DNA of 64,000 nucleotides from Thermocrinis ruber (lineage in GTDB: Bacteria; Aquificota; Aquificia; Aquificales; Aquificaceae): assembly GCF_000512735.1 (NCBI RefSeq), contig NZ_CP007028.1, positions 124,001 through 188,000 of the forward strand, in the 5' to 3' direction. The position numbers and the translations under genes were made by a program. A model generated the notes under the pieces. It was not told where the DNA came from and did no database searches. It saw nothing but the letters and a program-made list of their open reading frames with translations. This document shows, piece by piece, positions 9,810 through 17,978 of this stretch. Positions within the stretch are counted from its first letter, which is position 1; every line of letters starts with the position of its first letter.

Positions 9810-10179
9810 AATGGATCCTTTCCACCTCCTCCCAAGCGGACTTTAAGTTTTTGAGAATTTTTATCACCTTTTCCAACCTTTCCTTGTCTTCCTTTAGCAT
9901 CTGGTAGGTCAGTTCGTCCGTAAGAGATCTGTATATTTCCCTTAGGTTTTTTGCGATCTCTCCACCCTTTTCCATATCAAGGACTGCATCCAACACACTT
10001 ATTATTTCCAAAGCCCTTCCTATCTCCTCATACTTGCTTTTTTGCATGTCAAAGTCTTCTGTGTCTCCTATCTCAAGGGCGTTCTCAAGGCAGTTTATAG
10101 CCTTTTCGTAGAGCATTATAACGAGCCTTACTGGGTTTGCGTTTGCCACCATGTTTTCAAGATAGGGATTGTTTATCAT
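9775..10179 (-). CDS. fliS: Flagellar export chaperone FliS
   Basis: Cytoplasmic chaperone that binds the flagellin C-terminus and prevents premature polymerisation. The protein has 134 residues. The N-terminal signature NPYLENMVANANPVRLVIML, then YEKAINCLENA, is typical of FliS; the remainder forms the expected helical bundle. The start overlaps the fliD stop by 4 bp (ATGA type), so translation is probably coupled. Confidence 0.92.
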   Translation of the reverse strand: MINNPYLENMVANANPVRLVIMLYEKAINCLENALEIGDTEDFDMQKSKYEEIGRALEIISVLDAVLDMEKGGEIAKNLREIYRSLTDELTYQMLKEDKERLEKVIKILKNLKSAWEEVERIHYGKAQKVAPGV

Positions 10180-11507
10180 CTTCTACCTCCTTGCATTTCC
10201 GACAGGGATACTATAAAGTTCTTTATACGGTCCATCGTTTCTTGGGCTTGGTTCATGAACATTTCTACCTTTGAAAACTCAAGCTTTAACCTTTGTTCTT
10301 CCTGTAGGAGTTGTTCTCGAAACTTTGCCATATTCTGGGTCAATCTATCTATCCGGGATTGATAATCGCTTATGAAAGACTGAAAGTCTATCCTTGCCCT
10401 TTCCAAGTAGGATCCATAGTTGGTTTTTACGGTCTCCACCAAGCGTCTTAACTCCTGAGGGTCTTTATTTGCCAGTTCATCTATTGCAGAGCTGTTGAAA
10501 GTTAGGGTTCCATCTTCGTTGTAGCTAACTATGCCATACTTAAACAAGGGGTCAAGCATGCCCGCAAGGGAGTTTTTAACACCTGTAATAATCTGGTCTC
10601 CCTGAAATAGCCCCTTGTCTTTGTCTGTCATCTCATTTACCTGCTTAATCACCGCGTTGTATTTGGCAACAAAGTCTGCAAAAAAGTTCCTGACCCTTGA
10701 ATAGTCATCTACAATGGACACAGTTGCATCTCCTGTGGCTTTTAGTTCAAGGGTTAAACCGGGCAAGAGGTTTTCTATCCTGTTGGTGGGGCTTTGGACG
10801 ATTGTGGTCCCAACTTGGACCTTTGCGTTTTTAGCCTGTTGGAGAGGTGTATCGTCAAGGTCAGATTGACCGTTTATAACCAAACCGGAGGTGGAGATAA
10901 CATAAGTACCTGCATTCGCATCCGTTTCTACGGTAGACAAAGCCTCGCCCTTTTCCGAAAGCATGAGCTTATACTGGCTCCCATCGTAAAAAACGCTTGC
11001 TATTATTTTGCTTTCTGCAGATTTGTTAATCTTATCCACTAGGTCTTTGAGGGTGCCCGACCCTCCCTCTACGGTAAAGGTCTCCACATCCTCTGGGTTT
11101 GGACCTTTTTTGTAGGTTATGGTAAAAGCAGACCAACTTATGTTGGAACCAAGGTCAGAAACACCCCCTTTGGAAAGTCTAACTTCCTTTGAAGAGAGCT
11201 GAATTACGCTTAAGTTAAGGGTAACGTTTGGTGTTTCCGCAGTGGCTGTGGCTGTCAGGACATTGGTGTTGGAAGAGTTTGCAGATTTTGATTTAAAAAA
11301 GTCATCCACCGAAAGGTTTGAAAAGAGATTGTTGAAGGCGTCTATGGAGTTTGCAAGCTTTGAAAGGCTCTCCTGCTTAGCCTTTAGCTGATTTGCCTCA
11401 TTAGCCATTCTCTCAAGGGGCAAAGACTTCAAGCGAAGAAGCTGGTCCACTATATAGCCCCAGTCAAGCTTACCAGTCAAGTTGCTAAAGTATATTTCCC
11501 CAGCCAT
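10176..11507 (-). CDS. fliD: Flagellar hook-associated protein 2 (filament cap)
   Basis: Filament cap protein that drives flagellin assembly at the tip; secreted through the flagellar export apparatus, so no signal peptide is expected and none is seen. The 443 residues have the FliD layout: N-terminal segment with KLDWGYIVDQLLRLKSLPLE, a Thr/Ser/Val-rich middle, and a C-terminal coiled coil (QSRIDRLTQNMAKFREQLLQ) ending MNQAQETMDRIKNFIVSLS. It begins 3 bp after the flaG stop. Confidence 0.93.
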   Translation of the reverse strand: MAGEIYFSNLTGKLDWGYIVDQLLRLKSLPLERMANEANQLKAKQESLSKLANSIDAFNNLFSNLSVDDFFKSKSANSSNTNVLTATATAETPNVTLNLSVIQLSSKEVRLSKGGVSDLGSNISWSAFTITYKKGPNPEDVETFTVEGGSGTLKDLVDKINKSAESKIIASVFYDGSQYKLMLSEKGEALSTVETDANAGTYVISTSGLVINGQSDLDDTPLQQAKNAKVQVGTTIVQSPTNRIENLLPGLTLELKATGDATVSIVDDYSRVRNFFADFVAKYNAVIKQVNEMTDKDKGLFQGDQIITGVKNSLAGMLDPLFKYGIVSYNEDGTLTFNSSAIDELANKDPQELRRLVETVKTNYGSYLERARIDFQSFISDYQSRIDRLTQNMAKFREQLLQEEQRLKLEFSKVEMFMNQAQETMDRIKNFIVSLSEMQGGRR

Positions 11508-11509
11508 TT

Positions 11510-11881
11510 TTAAACCTTCCTTTCCATCAGCAGACCCAAAAGCTGATCTATGCGTTTCATTAGCTCCAAAAGATACTCAGGAGGGATCTGCCTTATAACT
11601 CTGTTGGTATCCTTTTCCATGATCTTTACCACGGGTATTTCAAGCTCTTGGTCTATGTCTATTTTAAGGTATTTGCTGAGCATGTCAAATTTCCTCTTTA
11701 CCTCCTCAATAAGCTTTTGCAACTCTTCAGGCTTTATATCCCTTTTTTCCTGTGCATCTTGAACCTGCTGGTCCACCTCCTTTTGGAGCTTTCTCAAAGC
11801 CCCATCCATAGGCTGGACTTGCTGTTGGTTTAATTTCACATCCACGTATTCAAAGCTTTGGTCTACTCTTCCAACCCTCAT
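11510..11881 (-). CDS. flaG: FlaG family flagellar protein
   Basis: A 123-residue protein whose C-terminal half (KRKFDMLSKYLKIDIDQELE, then IPVVKIMEKDTNRVIRQIPP) matches the FlaG family, which influences filament length. The N-terminus is Gln-rich and probably disordered. It sits between fliC and fliD, the normal family context. GGAG lies shortly before its ATG, after a hairpin that separates it from fliC. Confidence 0.88.
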   Translation of the reverse strand: MRVGRVDQSFEYVDVKLNQQQVQPMDGALRKLQKEVDQQVQDAQEKRDIKPEELQKLIEEVKRKFDMLSKYLKIDIDQELEIPVVKIMEKDTNRVIRQIPPEYLLELMKRIDQLLGLLMERKV

Positions 11882-11897
11882 GGTTTATTCTCCAAAG

Positions 11898-11918
11898 GGG
11901 GAGGGAAAAGACCTCCCC
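11898..11918 (-). terminator. Hairpin between fliC and flaG
   Basis: A 7-bp stem (GGGGAGG/CCTCCCC) with a 7-base loop lies in the 46-bp gap after the fliC stop. On the minus strand it is followed by only CTTT, so it may be a partial terminator or a 3' stabiliser that lowers flaG-fliD expression relative to flagellin. Confidence 0.45.
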
Positions 11919-11927
11919 GGAGGTTCA

Positions 11928-13565
11928 TTATCTGAGCAATTGGAGCACCAGCTGAGGAAGTGCGTTCGCCTGTGCCAACATAGCTATTGTGGATTGCATC
12001 TTTATCTGTAGTGATGTGAAGTTGGACATTTCTTCTGCATAGTCCGTGTTCCTTATTACGTTTTCCGCCTGCTTGGTGTTGTCGTAGGCCACTTTTTGGG
12101 CATCAAATATAGATTGGAGATTGTTCATAACAGCACCAATCTGAGACCTGACGGTATCCACCTTTTGCAGTGCCTTGGAAACGATCATCAGAGCACGTTC
12201 CGCTCCTGCGTTAGTAGACAGGTCTATGGTGTAGAGGTTGGAGAAGATCGCGGAAGATCCGGTAGTTATATCAAAGTTCAAGCCTTCGCCTGTACCTGAA
12301 ACACCACTGTAAGCAAGGGTGAAGGTTTCGTTGGCAGCTATGGTGATCCTTCCCACTTTCACTGCTGCGGAATAGCTGGTGGCGCCCGTATAGTCGTGAG
12401 ATACTGACATTATGTTTGCACCCTCCAAAAGCTGACGATAATCAATTACAATATCACCATCGTCAGCAGGGTTAATTATCTCTACTTCTGCCTCAATGGC
12501 AATGGTTTCACCGTTGGTGGTGACGAGTTTTAGTCTTCCGCCGTCGTTCATGGCGACTATGGGCACACCATTGGCAGAGGCTTGGGAGTTGATCTGGGAA
12601 ACGAGCTCGTCCAAGCCCATGGTATTTACACTTGAAACATCCACACTTGCAAAATTACTAATGGTGAAATTCTTTGTCCCATCGCCAACGTAGAAGTTCA
12701 GGTGTACTCTAGCTTCTCCAATTGTTGGAGTGCCAGTAACAGTAACAGGGCTGGTGTAAGCGTTTGCCACACTTGTATTAACCGCCTTTGCCTCTATACC
12801 TATTGCTTTTAGGTTTGAATTTTCGTTTATATTCTTTGCTAACTTTGCGGCGTCCACAAGCTCGGGTGTTCCGCTATACTGATACACCGTTGTGCCGTTT
12901 ATTCTTACATAATCTCCACTGTCCAACCTGAAATTTGCTGCACCTGCAATGCCTAAAGCACCTTCATTACCAGGTGTTGTATTGAGCAGGTTAGTCAAAG
13001 TGCCACCGTAATCTGCTACGCCAGAAGTATAAGTTGCACCCAGACCTTGCGCTATATGGGCACCGAGGCTCTGAGCCCTCACATCCGCTATGGAAACATT
13101 CACCACCTGATCCATTCTTGCGCCGTAGTGGATGTATTTGTCCCGGAATGTTCCATCAAGGAGTTTGATGCCGTTGTATTCGGTGTCTGTTCCGATCTTT
13201 TGGATGGCGTCTATTAGGTTGGCAACTTCCCTCTGCAGGGCAGCCCTTGCGTTGGGGTCGTTGATGTCGTTTGCTGCCCTTACCGCCCTTGAGTAGATGC
13301 CTTTTAGCCTGTCAAAGATCTGTCCGGACGCATTTTCTGCGATCCGTAGGGCAGATATACCTGTAGATATGTTCCTGTTGCCCTCTTGCAAACCGGTGGC
13401 AACCAGTGAAAGCTGGTCTGCTATAAACAGACCTGCGGCGTCGTCGGACGCCTCCAAAATCCTCATGCCAGTAGAAAGCCTAAGCAGAGATTTGCCCATC
13501 TCCCTCTGATTGACGAGATAGGCTGTGTGTGTGGATGCTGCTTCGTAGTTAAAGTTTACTCTCAT
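11928..13565 (-). CDS. fliC: Flagellin
   Basis: Filament subunit of 545 residues. The N-terminal D0/D1 motif is SLLRLSTGMRILEASDDAAG and the C-terminal counterpart ends NALPQLVLQLLR; between them lies a long Thr/Ala/Gly-rich variable region exposed on the filament. ATG at 13565 is chosen because an AAGGAGG sequence (13580-13574) sits eight bases upstream. A possible GTG start at 13574 would fall inside that ribosome-binding site. A sigma28-like promoter precedes the gene. Confidence 0.95.
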   Translation of the reverse strand: MRVNFNYEAASTHTAYLVNQREMGKSLLRLSTGMRILEASDDAAGLFIADQLSLVATGLQEGNRNISTGISALRIAENASGQIFDRLKGIYSRAVRAANDINDPNARAALQREVANLIDAIQKIGTDTEYNGIKLLDGTFRDKYIHYGARMDQVVNVSIADVRAQSLGAHIAQGLGATYTSGVADYGGTLTNLLNTTPGNEGALGIAGAANFRLDSGDYVRINGTTVYQYSGTPELVDAAKLAKNINENSNLKAIGIEAKAVNTSVANAYTSPVTVTGTPTIGEARVHLNFYVGDGTKNFTISNFASVDVSSVNTMGLDELVSQINSQASANGVPIVAMNDGGRLKLVTTNGETIAIEAEVEIINPADDGDIVIDYRQLLEGANIMSVSHDYTGATSYSAAVKVGRITIAANETFTLAYSGVSGTGEGLNFDITTGSSAIFSNLYTIDLSTNAGAERALMIVSKALQKVDTVRSQIGAVMNNLQSIFDAQKVAYDNTKQAENVIRNTDYAEEMSNFTSLQIKMQSTIAMLAQANALPQLVLQLLR

Positions 13566-13601
13566 AGCTTGCACCTCCTTATAAGGTCTTCCATTTTTTA
13601 G

Positions 13602-13627
13602 AAATCGGATTTAAGGAAAAATTTTTA
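13602..13627 (-). promoter_or_regulatory. Sigma28-like flagellin promoter
   Basis: On the minus strand TAAA (13627-13624), a 14-base spacer and TCCGATTT (13609-13602) match the FliA consensus TAAA-N15-GCCGATAA in the invariant CCGAT and in spacing within one base. It lies about 37 bp upstream of the fliC ATG, which has a strong Shine-Dalgarno sequence. Confidence 0.6.
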
Positions 13628-13667
13628 AGCTTGACGTTAATCATAGGAGAGCCTAAGACCTACCGCT

Positions 13668-13697
13668 TACAATATATAGCCAAACTCAAGAAGGAGG
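13668..13697 (+). promoter_or_regulatory. -10 box and RBS of ferredoxin gene
   Basis: TACAAT (13668-13673) lies 30 bp before the ferredoxin ATG (13704), and AAGGAGGT (13690-13697) is a near-perfect Shine-Dalgarno six bases before it. Unlike many starts in this window, this one has a conventional leader. Confidence 0.45.
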
Positions 13698-13703
13698 TAT
13701 AGC

Positions 13704-14036
13704 ATGGACTTTAGGCATGTTTTTGTTTGCGTTCAGCAAAGACCGCCAGGGCACCCTATGGGTTCCTGCTCAGACAGGCAGAGCAGGGAAGTCTTTCAGA
13801 GGTTTATGGAAAAGCAGCAGATGGACCCAGAACTCTTTATGAGCTGTATGATCACGCCTACCGGATGTTTAAACGCCTGCGGGGTAGGTCCGGTAGTGGT
13901 GGTCTATCCGGAGGGAGTTTGGTATGGAGGAGTTAGACCGCAGGATGTGGATGAGATCGTGGAAAAACACCTAAAGGGAGGAGAGGTTGTGGAGAGGTTG
14001 GTAGTATCTAAAGGAAAACCACCGGGTATGTTCTAA
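13704..14036 (+). CDS. Thioredoxin-like [2Fe-2S] ferredoxin
   Basis: Small electron carrier of 110 residues. The probable cluster ligands are C9 (FVCVQQRPPGHP), C22 (MGSC), C55 and C59 (TPTGCLNACG), the spacing I recall for the thioredoxin-fold ferredoxin Fd4 of Aquifex aeolicus; VVVVYPEGVWYGGVRPQDVD and the C-terminal KGKPPGMF also match that protein. C48 is an extra cysteine. It stands alone between fliC and hfq. The redox partner is not known. Confidence 0.9.
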   Translation: MDFRHVFVCVQQRPPGHPMGSCSDRQSREVFQRFMEKQQMDPELFMSCMITPTGCLNACGVGPVVVVYPEGVWYGGVRPQDVDEIVEKHLKGGEVVERLVVSKGKPPGMF

Positions 14037-14046
14037 ATGAGGGGCT

Positions 14047-14289
14047 TTAGCCCGCACCGGGCACCCCTTCCTCTTCAAACTCAATTTGGAGCTTTTCTGC
14101 GGGCACTATGGTGCTTATGGCGTGTTTATAGACTAAAGTTTGTTGTCTTCCATCTTCTACAAGAATGGTAAAGGTGTCAAAGGACCTGATCTTGCCTTGA
14201 ATCCGCACTCCGTTGATTAGAAAGATTGTCACCTTTACCTTTCTCTTCCTCGCAGTGTTCAAAAAAGCTTCCTGTAACCTATAGGACAT
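14047..14289 (-). CDS. hfq: RNA chaperone Hfq
   Basis: Sm-like hexameric RNA chaperone that assists small RNA-mRNA pairing. The 80-residue protein has the Sm1 segment (KVTIFLINGVRIQGKIRSFD) and the Sm2 segment ending YKHAISTIVP, the bacterial Hfq signature, followed by a short acidic tail. It overlaps the upstream DraG-like gene by 11 bp and belongs to the minus-strand run htpX-DraG-hfq. Confidence 0.95.
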   Translation of the reverse strand: MSYRLQEAFLNTARKRKVKVTIFLINGVRIQGKIRSFDTFTILVEDGRQQTLVYKHAISTIVPAEKLQIEFEEEGVPGAG

Positions 14290-15271
14290 GGTCCTGCCTC
14301 CTGGGGATGTTTTCCATCGTTATTTCCCAAAGCCTTTCAGATAGAGAAATATAATAATCTACCTTTTCCAATTTTTCAACAAGCTCTGTATCAAAGGCAG
14401 ACATTCCAAAGTAAGCACCCAAGTAGGCACCAACAAGATAACCTATAGCGTCCGTATCTCCACCAAACTTACCATAAGAATTCACCGCTTCAAAGAATGC
14501 CCTCTGAGGATTTTCTATGTTCTTAAGGAAAATAAAAAGGGACAAAGGGAAAGCTTCCAGGGCGTAGGAAGAGTTTCCAAGCTGGAATATTGCTTCCTCT
14601 AAACCGCTTCCTTCTTCCAAAAGTTCTTGGACCTTTTTTATAGCCCTTTTGTTTGCGTCATACTTTGCAAATTCCTGCAGGTGAGATAAGAGTTCAAGTC
14701 TTTCTGAAGTATCTTCCAGATTCCATTCTCCACTTACCAAATGGGAAATAAGAGCAGAGAGCATACCAGAGACATCGTAAATCTCTTTACTTCTGTGGGT
14801 TATCAGGCTCACAAGCCTTCCACCCTCTGCAGAAAGGTAAGGATTGTAAAAGTGAAATAGCCCTACTACCACACTCCTTAGAGCACCCTCTATGGAGGAA
14901 GAGTAAAAACCTGCAGACTCTAAGCTAATGCCGGAGGATAAAAGGTCTATAGCGGTCAAAAGGGTAGGGTCTGGGTAGCGATGGCTCTTTTCGTCTTTAC
15001 GCCATTTGAGGAGCTTTTCAAAAAAGTGATAGGGATCTATGGACTTTCTTTCCAAAATGCTCTCGAGCAAAAGGATGCTTATGGTGGTCTCGTCAGAGAC
15101 TTCCCATGGTTCAAAGCCAAAGGCAGGGCTTTTGGGATGTGGCTCCACAAAGCCCTCCACCGGACCACCATAAAAGCTATAAACCTCCTCCTCCGTTAGG
15201 TCCTCCACGCATTTACCTATGGCATCCCCAAGGGCGGAGCCCACAATAACTGCACTGAACTTATCTCCCAT
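14279..15271 (-). CDS. ADP-ribosylglycohydrolase family protein
   Basis: Predicted to remove ADP-ribose from a protein or nucleic acid. It is 330 residues long. The N-terminal GSALGDAIGKCVEDL and the DDTT-like WEVSDETTISILLLES correspond to the first metal-ligand region of DraG/ARH enzymes. The C-terminal GKFGGDTDAIGYLVGAYLGA is the second, very diagnostic, di-metal motif. No ADP-ribosyltransferase is nearby and the target is unknown. Its start overlaps the htpX stop by one base. Confidence 0.85.
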   Translation of the reverse strand: MGDKFSAVIVGSALGDAIGKCVEDLTEEEVYSFYGGPVEGFVEPHPKSPAFGFEPWEVSDETTISILLLESILERKSIDPYHFFEKLLKWRKDEKSHRYPDPTLLTAIDLLSSGISLESAGFYSSSIEGALRSVVVGLFHFYNPYLSAEGGRLVSLITHRSKEIYDVSGMLSALISHLVSGEWNLEDTSERLELLSHLQEFAKYDANKRAIKKVQELLEEGSGLEEAIFQLGNSSYALEAFPLSLFIFLKNIENPQRAFFEAVNSYGKFGGDTDAIGYLVGAYLGAYFGMSAFDTELVEKLEKVDYYISLSERLWEITMENIPRRQDHVL

Positions 15272-16137
15272 TAGTAGAGCCTACCCATTTTTCTTGCAAG
15301 CTCCTTCAATCTCTCTATCCTTTTTTCGGTGGATGGGTGGGTGGAAAAGAGCTCCCAAATTCCTCCGCCCTTGAGAGGGTTTTCAATAAAGAGATGGGCA
15401 GTACCTTGATTGACCTCTGCGGGAATTTGATACACATAGTTGTGTATTTTTTCCAGAGCCCTAGCCAATGCTAATGGGTCTCCACTGATTTTAGCCCCGG
15501 TTTCATCCGCCAAATACTCCCTTGAACGAGAGATCGCCATCTGAATGATCGTAGCTATTATGGGTGTGAGTACGATGAGGGCTATGCTTCCTATTAGGGA
15601 AAGTGGGTTCTTGTTTTCTTCATCCCTTGAGTGTCCAAAGATAAGCGCCCACTGGAGCATATTAACGAGGTAGGATATGGCTCCCGCAATGGTTGCCGCC
15701 ATGGTTGCCACCAGCACATCCCGGTTTTTTATATGTCCTATTTCGTGCGCCAAAACTCCTCTTAGTTCATCCCTATCAAGGAGCTGGAGGATGCCCGCAG
15801 TCACTGCCACCGCAGAGTGGCCGGGACCCCTACCGGTAGCAAAGGCGTTGGGCTGTTCCATGGGAACAAGGTATATTTTGGGCTTTGGTATGTTTGCCCT
15901 TTGGGCAAGCTCTTCCACCATCCGATGTAGCCAAGGAGCCTCTTCTTCCGTTATTTCCCGCGCGCCATACATTGCCAGCACAATCTTGTCTGAGAACCAG
16001 TAGGCTATAAAGTTCATAATACCCGCCAGTATCAGGGCAATGGTCATACCCGTTTTACCACCTATCAAATTCCCTACAAAGAGGAAAAGACCCGTCAGAA
16101 CACCAAGCAACAGCACGCTTCTAATCATGTATCCCAT
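15271..16137 (-). CDS. htpX: Membrane zinc protease HtpX (M48B)
   Basis: Quality-control metalloprotease of the inner membrane, 288 residues. Two N-terminal TM helices precede the catalytic HEIGHIKNRD (H131, E132, H135); two further hydrophobic stretches follow, then the third-ligand region EYLADETGAKISG. NAFATGRGP upstream of the zinc site is also family-specific. GGAGGT lies eight bases before the ATG. It heads the htpX-DraG-hfq run. Confidence 0.94.
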   Translation of the reverse strand: MGYMIRSVLLLGVLTGLFLFVGNLIGGKTGMTIALILAGIMNFIAYWFSDKIVLAMYGAREITEEEAPWLHRMVEELAQRANIPKPKIYLVPMEQPNAFATGRGPGHSAVAVTAGILQLLDRDELRGVLAHEIGHIKNRDVLVATMAATIAGAISYLVNMLQWALIFGHSRDEENKNPLSLIGSIALIVLTPIIATIIQMAISRSREYLADETGAKISGDPLALARALEKIHNYVYQIPAEVNQGTAHLFIENPLKGGGIWELFSTHPSTEKRIERLKELARKMGRLY

Positions 16138-16178
16138 GGAGAGACCTCCGGAGAATTTTTTTAAATATATTCTAATAT

Positions 16179-16643
16179 TTACCGCCAGTTTTTCAAGTCC
16201 CTTTCCATCTGCCTCTTTATGTCCCTCTCTCTGAGTTCCTCCCGGCGGTCGTGGATTTTTTTACCCTTTGCCAAAGCAATTTCTACCTTTACCTTTCCGT
16301 TTTTGAAGTAAACTCTGAGGGGGATTATGGTAAATCCTTTCTGCTGGACCTTGCCCAAGAGCCTGAGGATCTCCCTTTTGTGCAAGAGCAATTTTCTCTT
16401 TCTGAGGGGGTCGGGTGGCTTCAGTGTGGCATACCTGTATGGGGCTATGTAGAGGTTATAGAGCCAAGCCTCTCCGTTTTCTATACGCACAAAGCTGTCC
16501 TTAAAAGAAACAGTTTGTTTGTTTCTGAGGGCTTTAACTTCGGAGCCCTCAAGCACTATGCCCGCCTCGTAGGTTTCAATGATCTCATACTCTGCCTTTG
16601 CCTCTTTATTGAAAGCTACTGTAAATTCTTCAGTCTTCTTCAA
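16179..16643 (-). CDS. smpB: SsrA (tmRNA)-binding protein SmpB
   Basis: Binds tmRNA for trans-translation rescue of stalled ribosomes. The 154 residues show NKEAKAEYEIIETYEAGIVL, GSEVKALRNKQ, FVRIENGEAWLYN, KRKLLLHKREI and the basic C-terminal KGKKIHDRREELRERD, all typical. The start is TTG at 16643; a TATAAT box lies nine bases upstream and no Shine-Dalgarno is present, an unusual pairing. The tmRNA gene is not in the window. Confidence 0.93.
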   Translation of the reverse strand: MKKTEEFTVAFNKEAKAEYEIIETYEAGIVLEGSEVKALRNKQTVSFKDSFVRIENGEAWLYNLYIAPYRYATLKPPDPLRKRKLLLHKREILRLLGKVQQKGFTIIPLRVYFKNGKVKVEIALAKGKKIHDRREELRERDIKRQMERDLKNWR

Positions 16644-16651
16644 GGTGTTAA

Positions 16652-16658
16652 TATTATA
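16652..16658. promoter_or_regulatory. Shared bidirectional -10 element (smpB / permease)
   Basis: The 23-bp gap between divergent starts (TTG at 16643, ATG at 16667) contains one TATTATA element. It reads TATAAT on the minus strand (16658-16653) and TATTAT on the plus strand (16652-16657), nine bases before each start codon. Both transcripts would be leaderless or nearly so. Pattern seen; promoter activity inferred. Confidence 0.5.
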
Positions 16659-16666
16659 CAGGCTGG

Positions 16667-17725
16667 ATGGAAAGGGAGAAGTTTTTTAAGTACTCCGTTC
16701 TGACTAGCACCATTGGGCTTTTGATGGTAGTTTTGTATATACTCTTGCCTTTTATTACACCCATCCTCTGGGCTCTGATTTTCTCCTTTGTGCTCTATCC
16801 AGTTCATCAAAAACTAAAAAAGCTCCTCCCAGGGGCAACTCTTTCCGCTTTAATTCTCACTCTGCTTACCTTGCTCGTTATAGTGATACCCTTCGGAGTT
16901 TTGGGTGCCATAATCCTAAACCAAGCCATAGAGCTCTCTGTCTATCTTTTGAACTTTATTCAAAATCATACCTACCAGCAGTATCTGAGCTATTTGGAAG
17001 CCCTGTTGAAAAAATTCCTCCGCCAAGAGCAGGTGGAGGTCTTTTTGAACTATATAAAATCCGAAGAGTTTAGGTCTTTGGTGGTGGGAATGCTCAAGGG
17101 CACAAGCCAACAGCTACTTCAACTTTCCACAAACCTATTCACCTTTGCCCTCTCCTTTCTCTTTAAAAGCTTTATCTTCTTGCTTACCCTCTTTTTTATT
17201 TTGAGGGATGGCGAAAAGTTCGCAAGCTTTATTGAAAGATTTATACCTATGCACGAGGAGGATGTTAGGGAAATTTTTGGCACCGTCTATAAAACTGTTC
17301 TGGCTACTGCCTACGGTTCAGTGGTTGTAGGCTTTGTTCAAGGATTGCTCGGCGCTATTGGTTATGCTATAGCGGGCATTAAATACTATCCTCTTTTTGG
17401 TCTTGCCACCTTTTTTGCTTCTTTTGTCCCACCCTTTGGTGCAGGTGCGGTTTGGGCACCGCTGGTGGCTTATCTGTTTATCACCCAGAGCATAAAGTCT
17501 GCCATTTTTTTACTGATCTGGGGAATGTTCATAATTTCCACCGTTGACAACATCATCCGCCCTCTCATTATGAAAATTGGCGTGCAAATGCCATACATTG
17601 TGCTGTTCTTTTCCATCTTGGGAGGGATCATCGCCTTTGGCTTTGTGGGGATATTCCTGGGACCTATAATCTTTACTACGCTGTTTAGCCTTTTTGTGAT
17701 TTACGAGAGAAGAATTTTGAAGTAA
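16667..17725 (+). CDS. AI-2E family (PerM/YdiK-like) membrane permease
   Basis: A 352-residue polytopic membrane protein. It has the family plan: two N-terminal TMs (LPFITPILWALIFSFVLYPV), an amphipathic middle, and a C-terminal block with FIERFIPM, YGSVVVGFVQGLLGAIGYAI, FASFVPPFGAGAVWAPL, VDNIIRPLIM and a final pair of helices. Members export small molecules or ions; the substrate here is unknown. Confidence 0.88.
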   Translation: MEREKFFKYSVLTSTIGLLMVVLYILLPFITPILWALIFSFVLYPVHQKLKKLLPGATLSALILTLLTLLVIVIPFGVLGAIILNQAIELSVYLLNFIQNHTYQQYLSYLEALLKKFLRQEQVEVFLNYIKSEEFRSLVVGMLKGTSQQLLQLSTNLFTFALSFLFKSFIFLLTLFFILRDGEKFASFIERFIPMHEEDVREIFGTVYKTVLATAYGSVVVGFVQGLLGAIGYAIAGIKYYPLFGLATFFASFVPPFGAGAVWAPLVAYLFITQSIKSAIFLLIWGMFIISTVDNIIRPLIMKIGVQMPYIVLFFSILGGIIAFGFVGIFLGPIIFTTLFSLFVIYERRILK

Positions 17726-17729
17726 AGGT

Positions 17730-17978
17730 TCATCTAATGTATAGCCTTTCTATGGAAACTAGGATATCTTCAAAGAGCTCATTGGCGGTATCCTCTGTGT
17801 CAAGTTTTATTACAACCCTTTCTACGCTGTCCGTTTGGATCACTAAGTTATTTTTCGATACATACAAAAAAGCTATGTGAGAGTATGGCACAGCTACCCT
17901 ACGGTTTTCCTCCTCGTAGATTAGATACCTATCCTCAAGCTTCACTCCATACTTTAGATACCTTTCACTTCTTTTCAT
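17730..17978 (-). CDS. Hypothetical protein, 82 residues
   Basis: Unknown function. The ATG at 17978 overlaps the TGA of the upstream methyltransferase (ATGA), giving MKRSERYLKYG and 82 residues. Longer starts would run through the methyltransferase and translate a glycine-rich out-of-frame stretch. Predicted alternating beta strands (YLIYEEENRRVAVPYSHIAF) suggest a small beta-rich fold. Translationally coupled to the methyltransferase. Confidence 0.65.
   Translation of the reverse strand: MKRSERYLKYGVKLEDRYLIYEEENRRVAVPYSHIAFLYVSKNNLVIQTDSVERVVIKLDTEDTANELFEDILVSIERLYIR

Noticed and set aside
13563-13574. GTG at 13574 as flagellin start
   Set aside because: It lies in the AAGGAGG ribosome-binding site; ATG 13565 has ideal spacing and begins with the usual flagellin-like sequence.
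14041-14053. Possible bidirectional terminator between ferredoxin and hfq genes
   Set aside because: The GGGC/GCCC stem is only four base pairs and overlaps the hfq stop codon, with no T-run; too weak to list.
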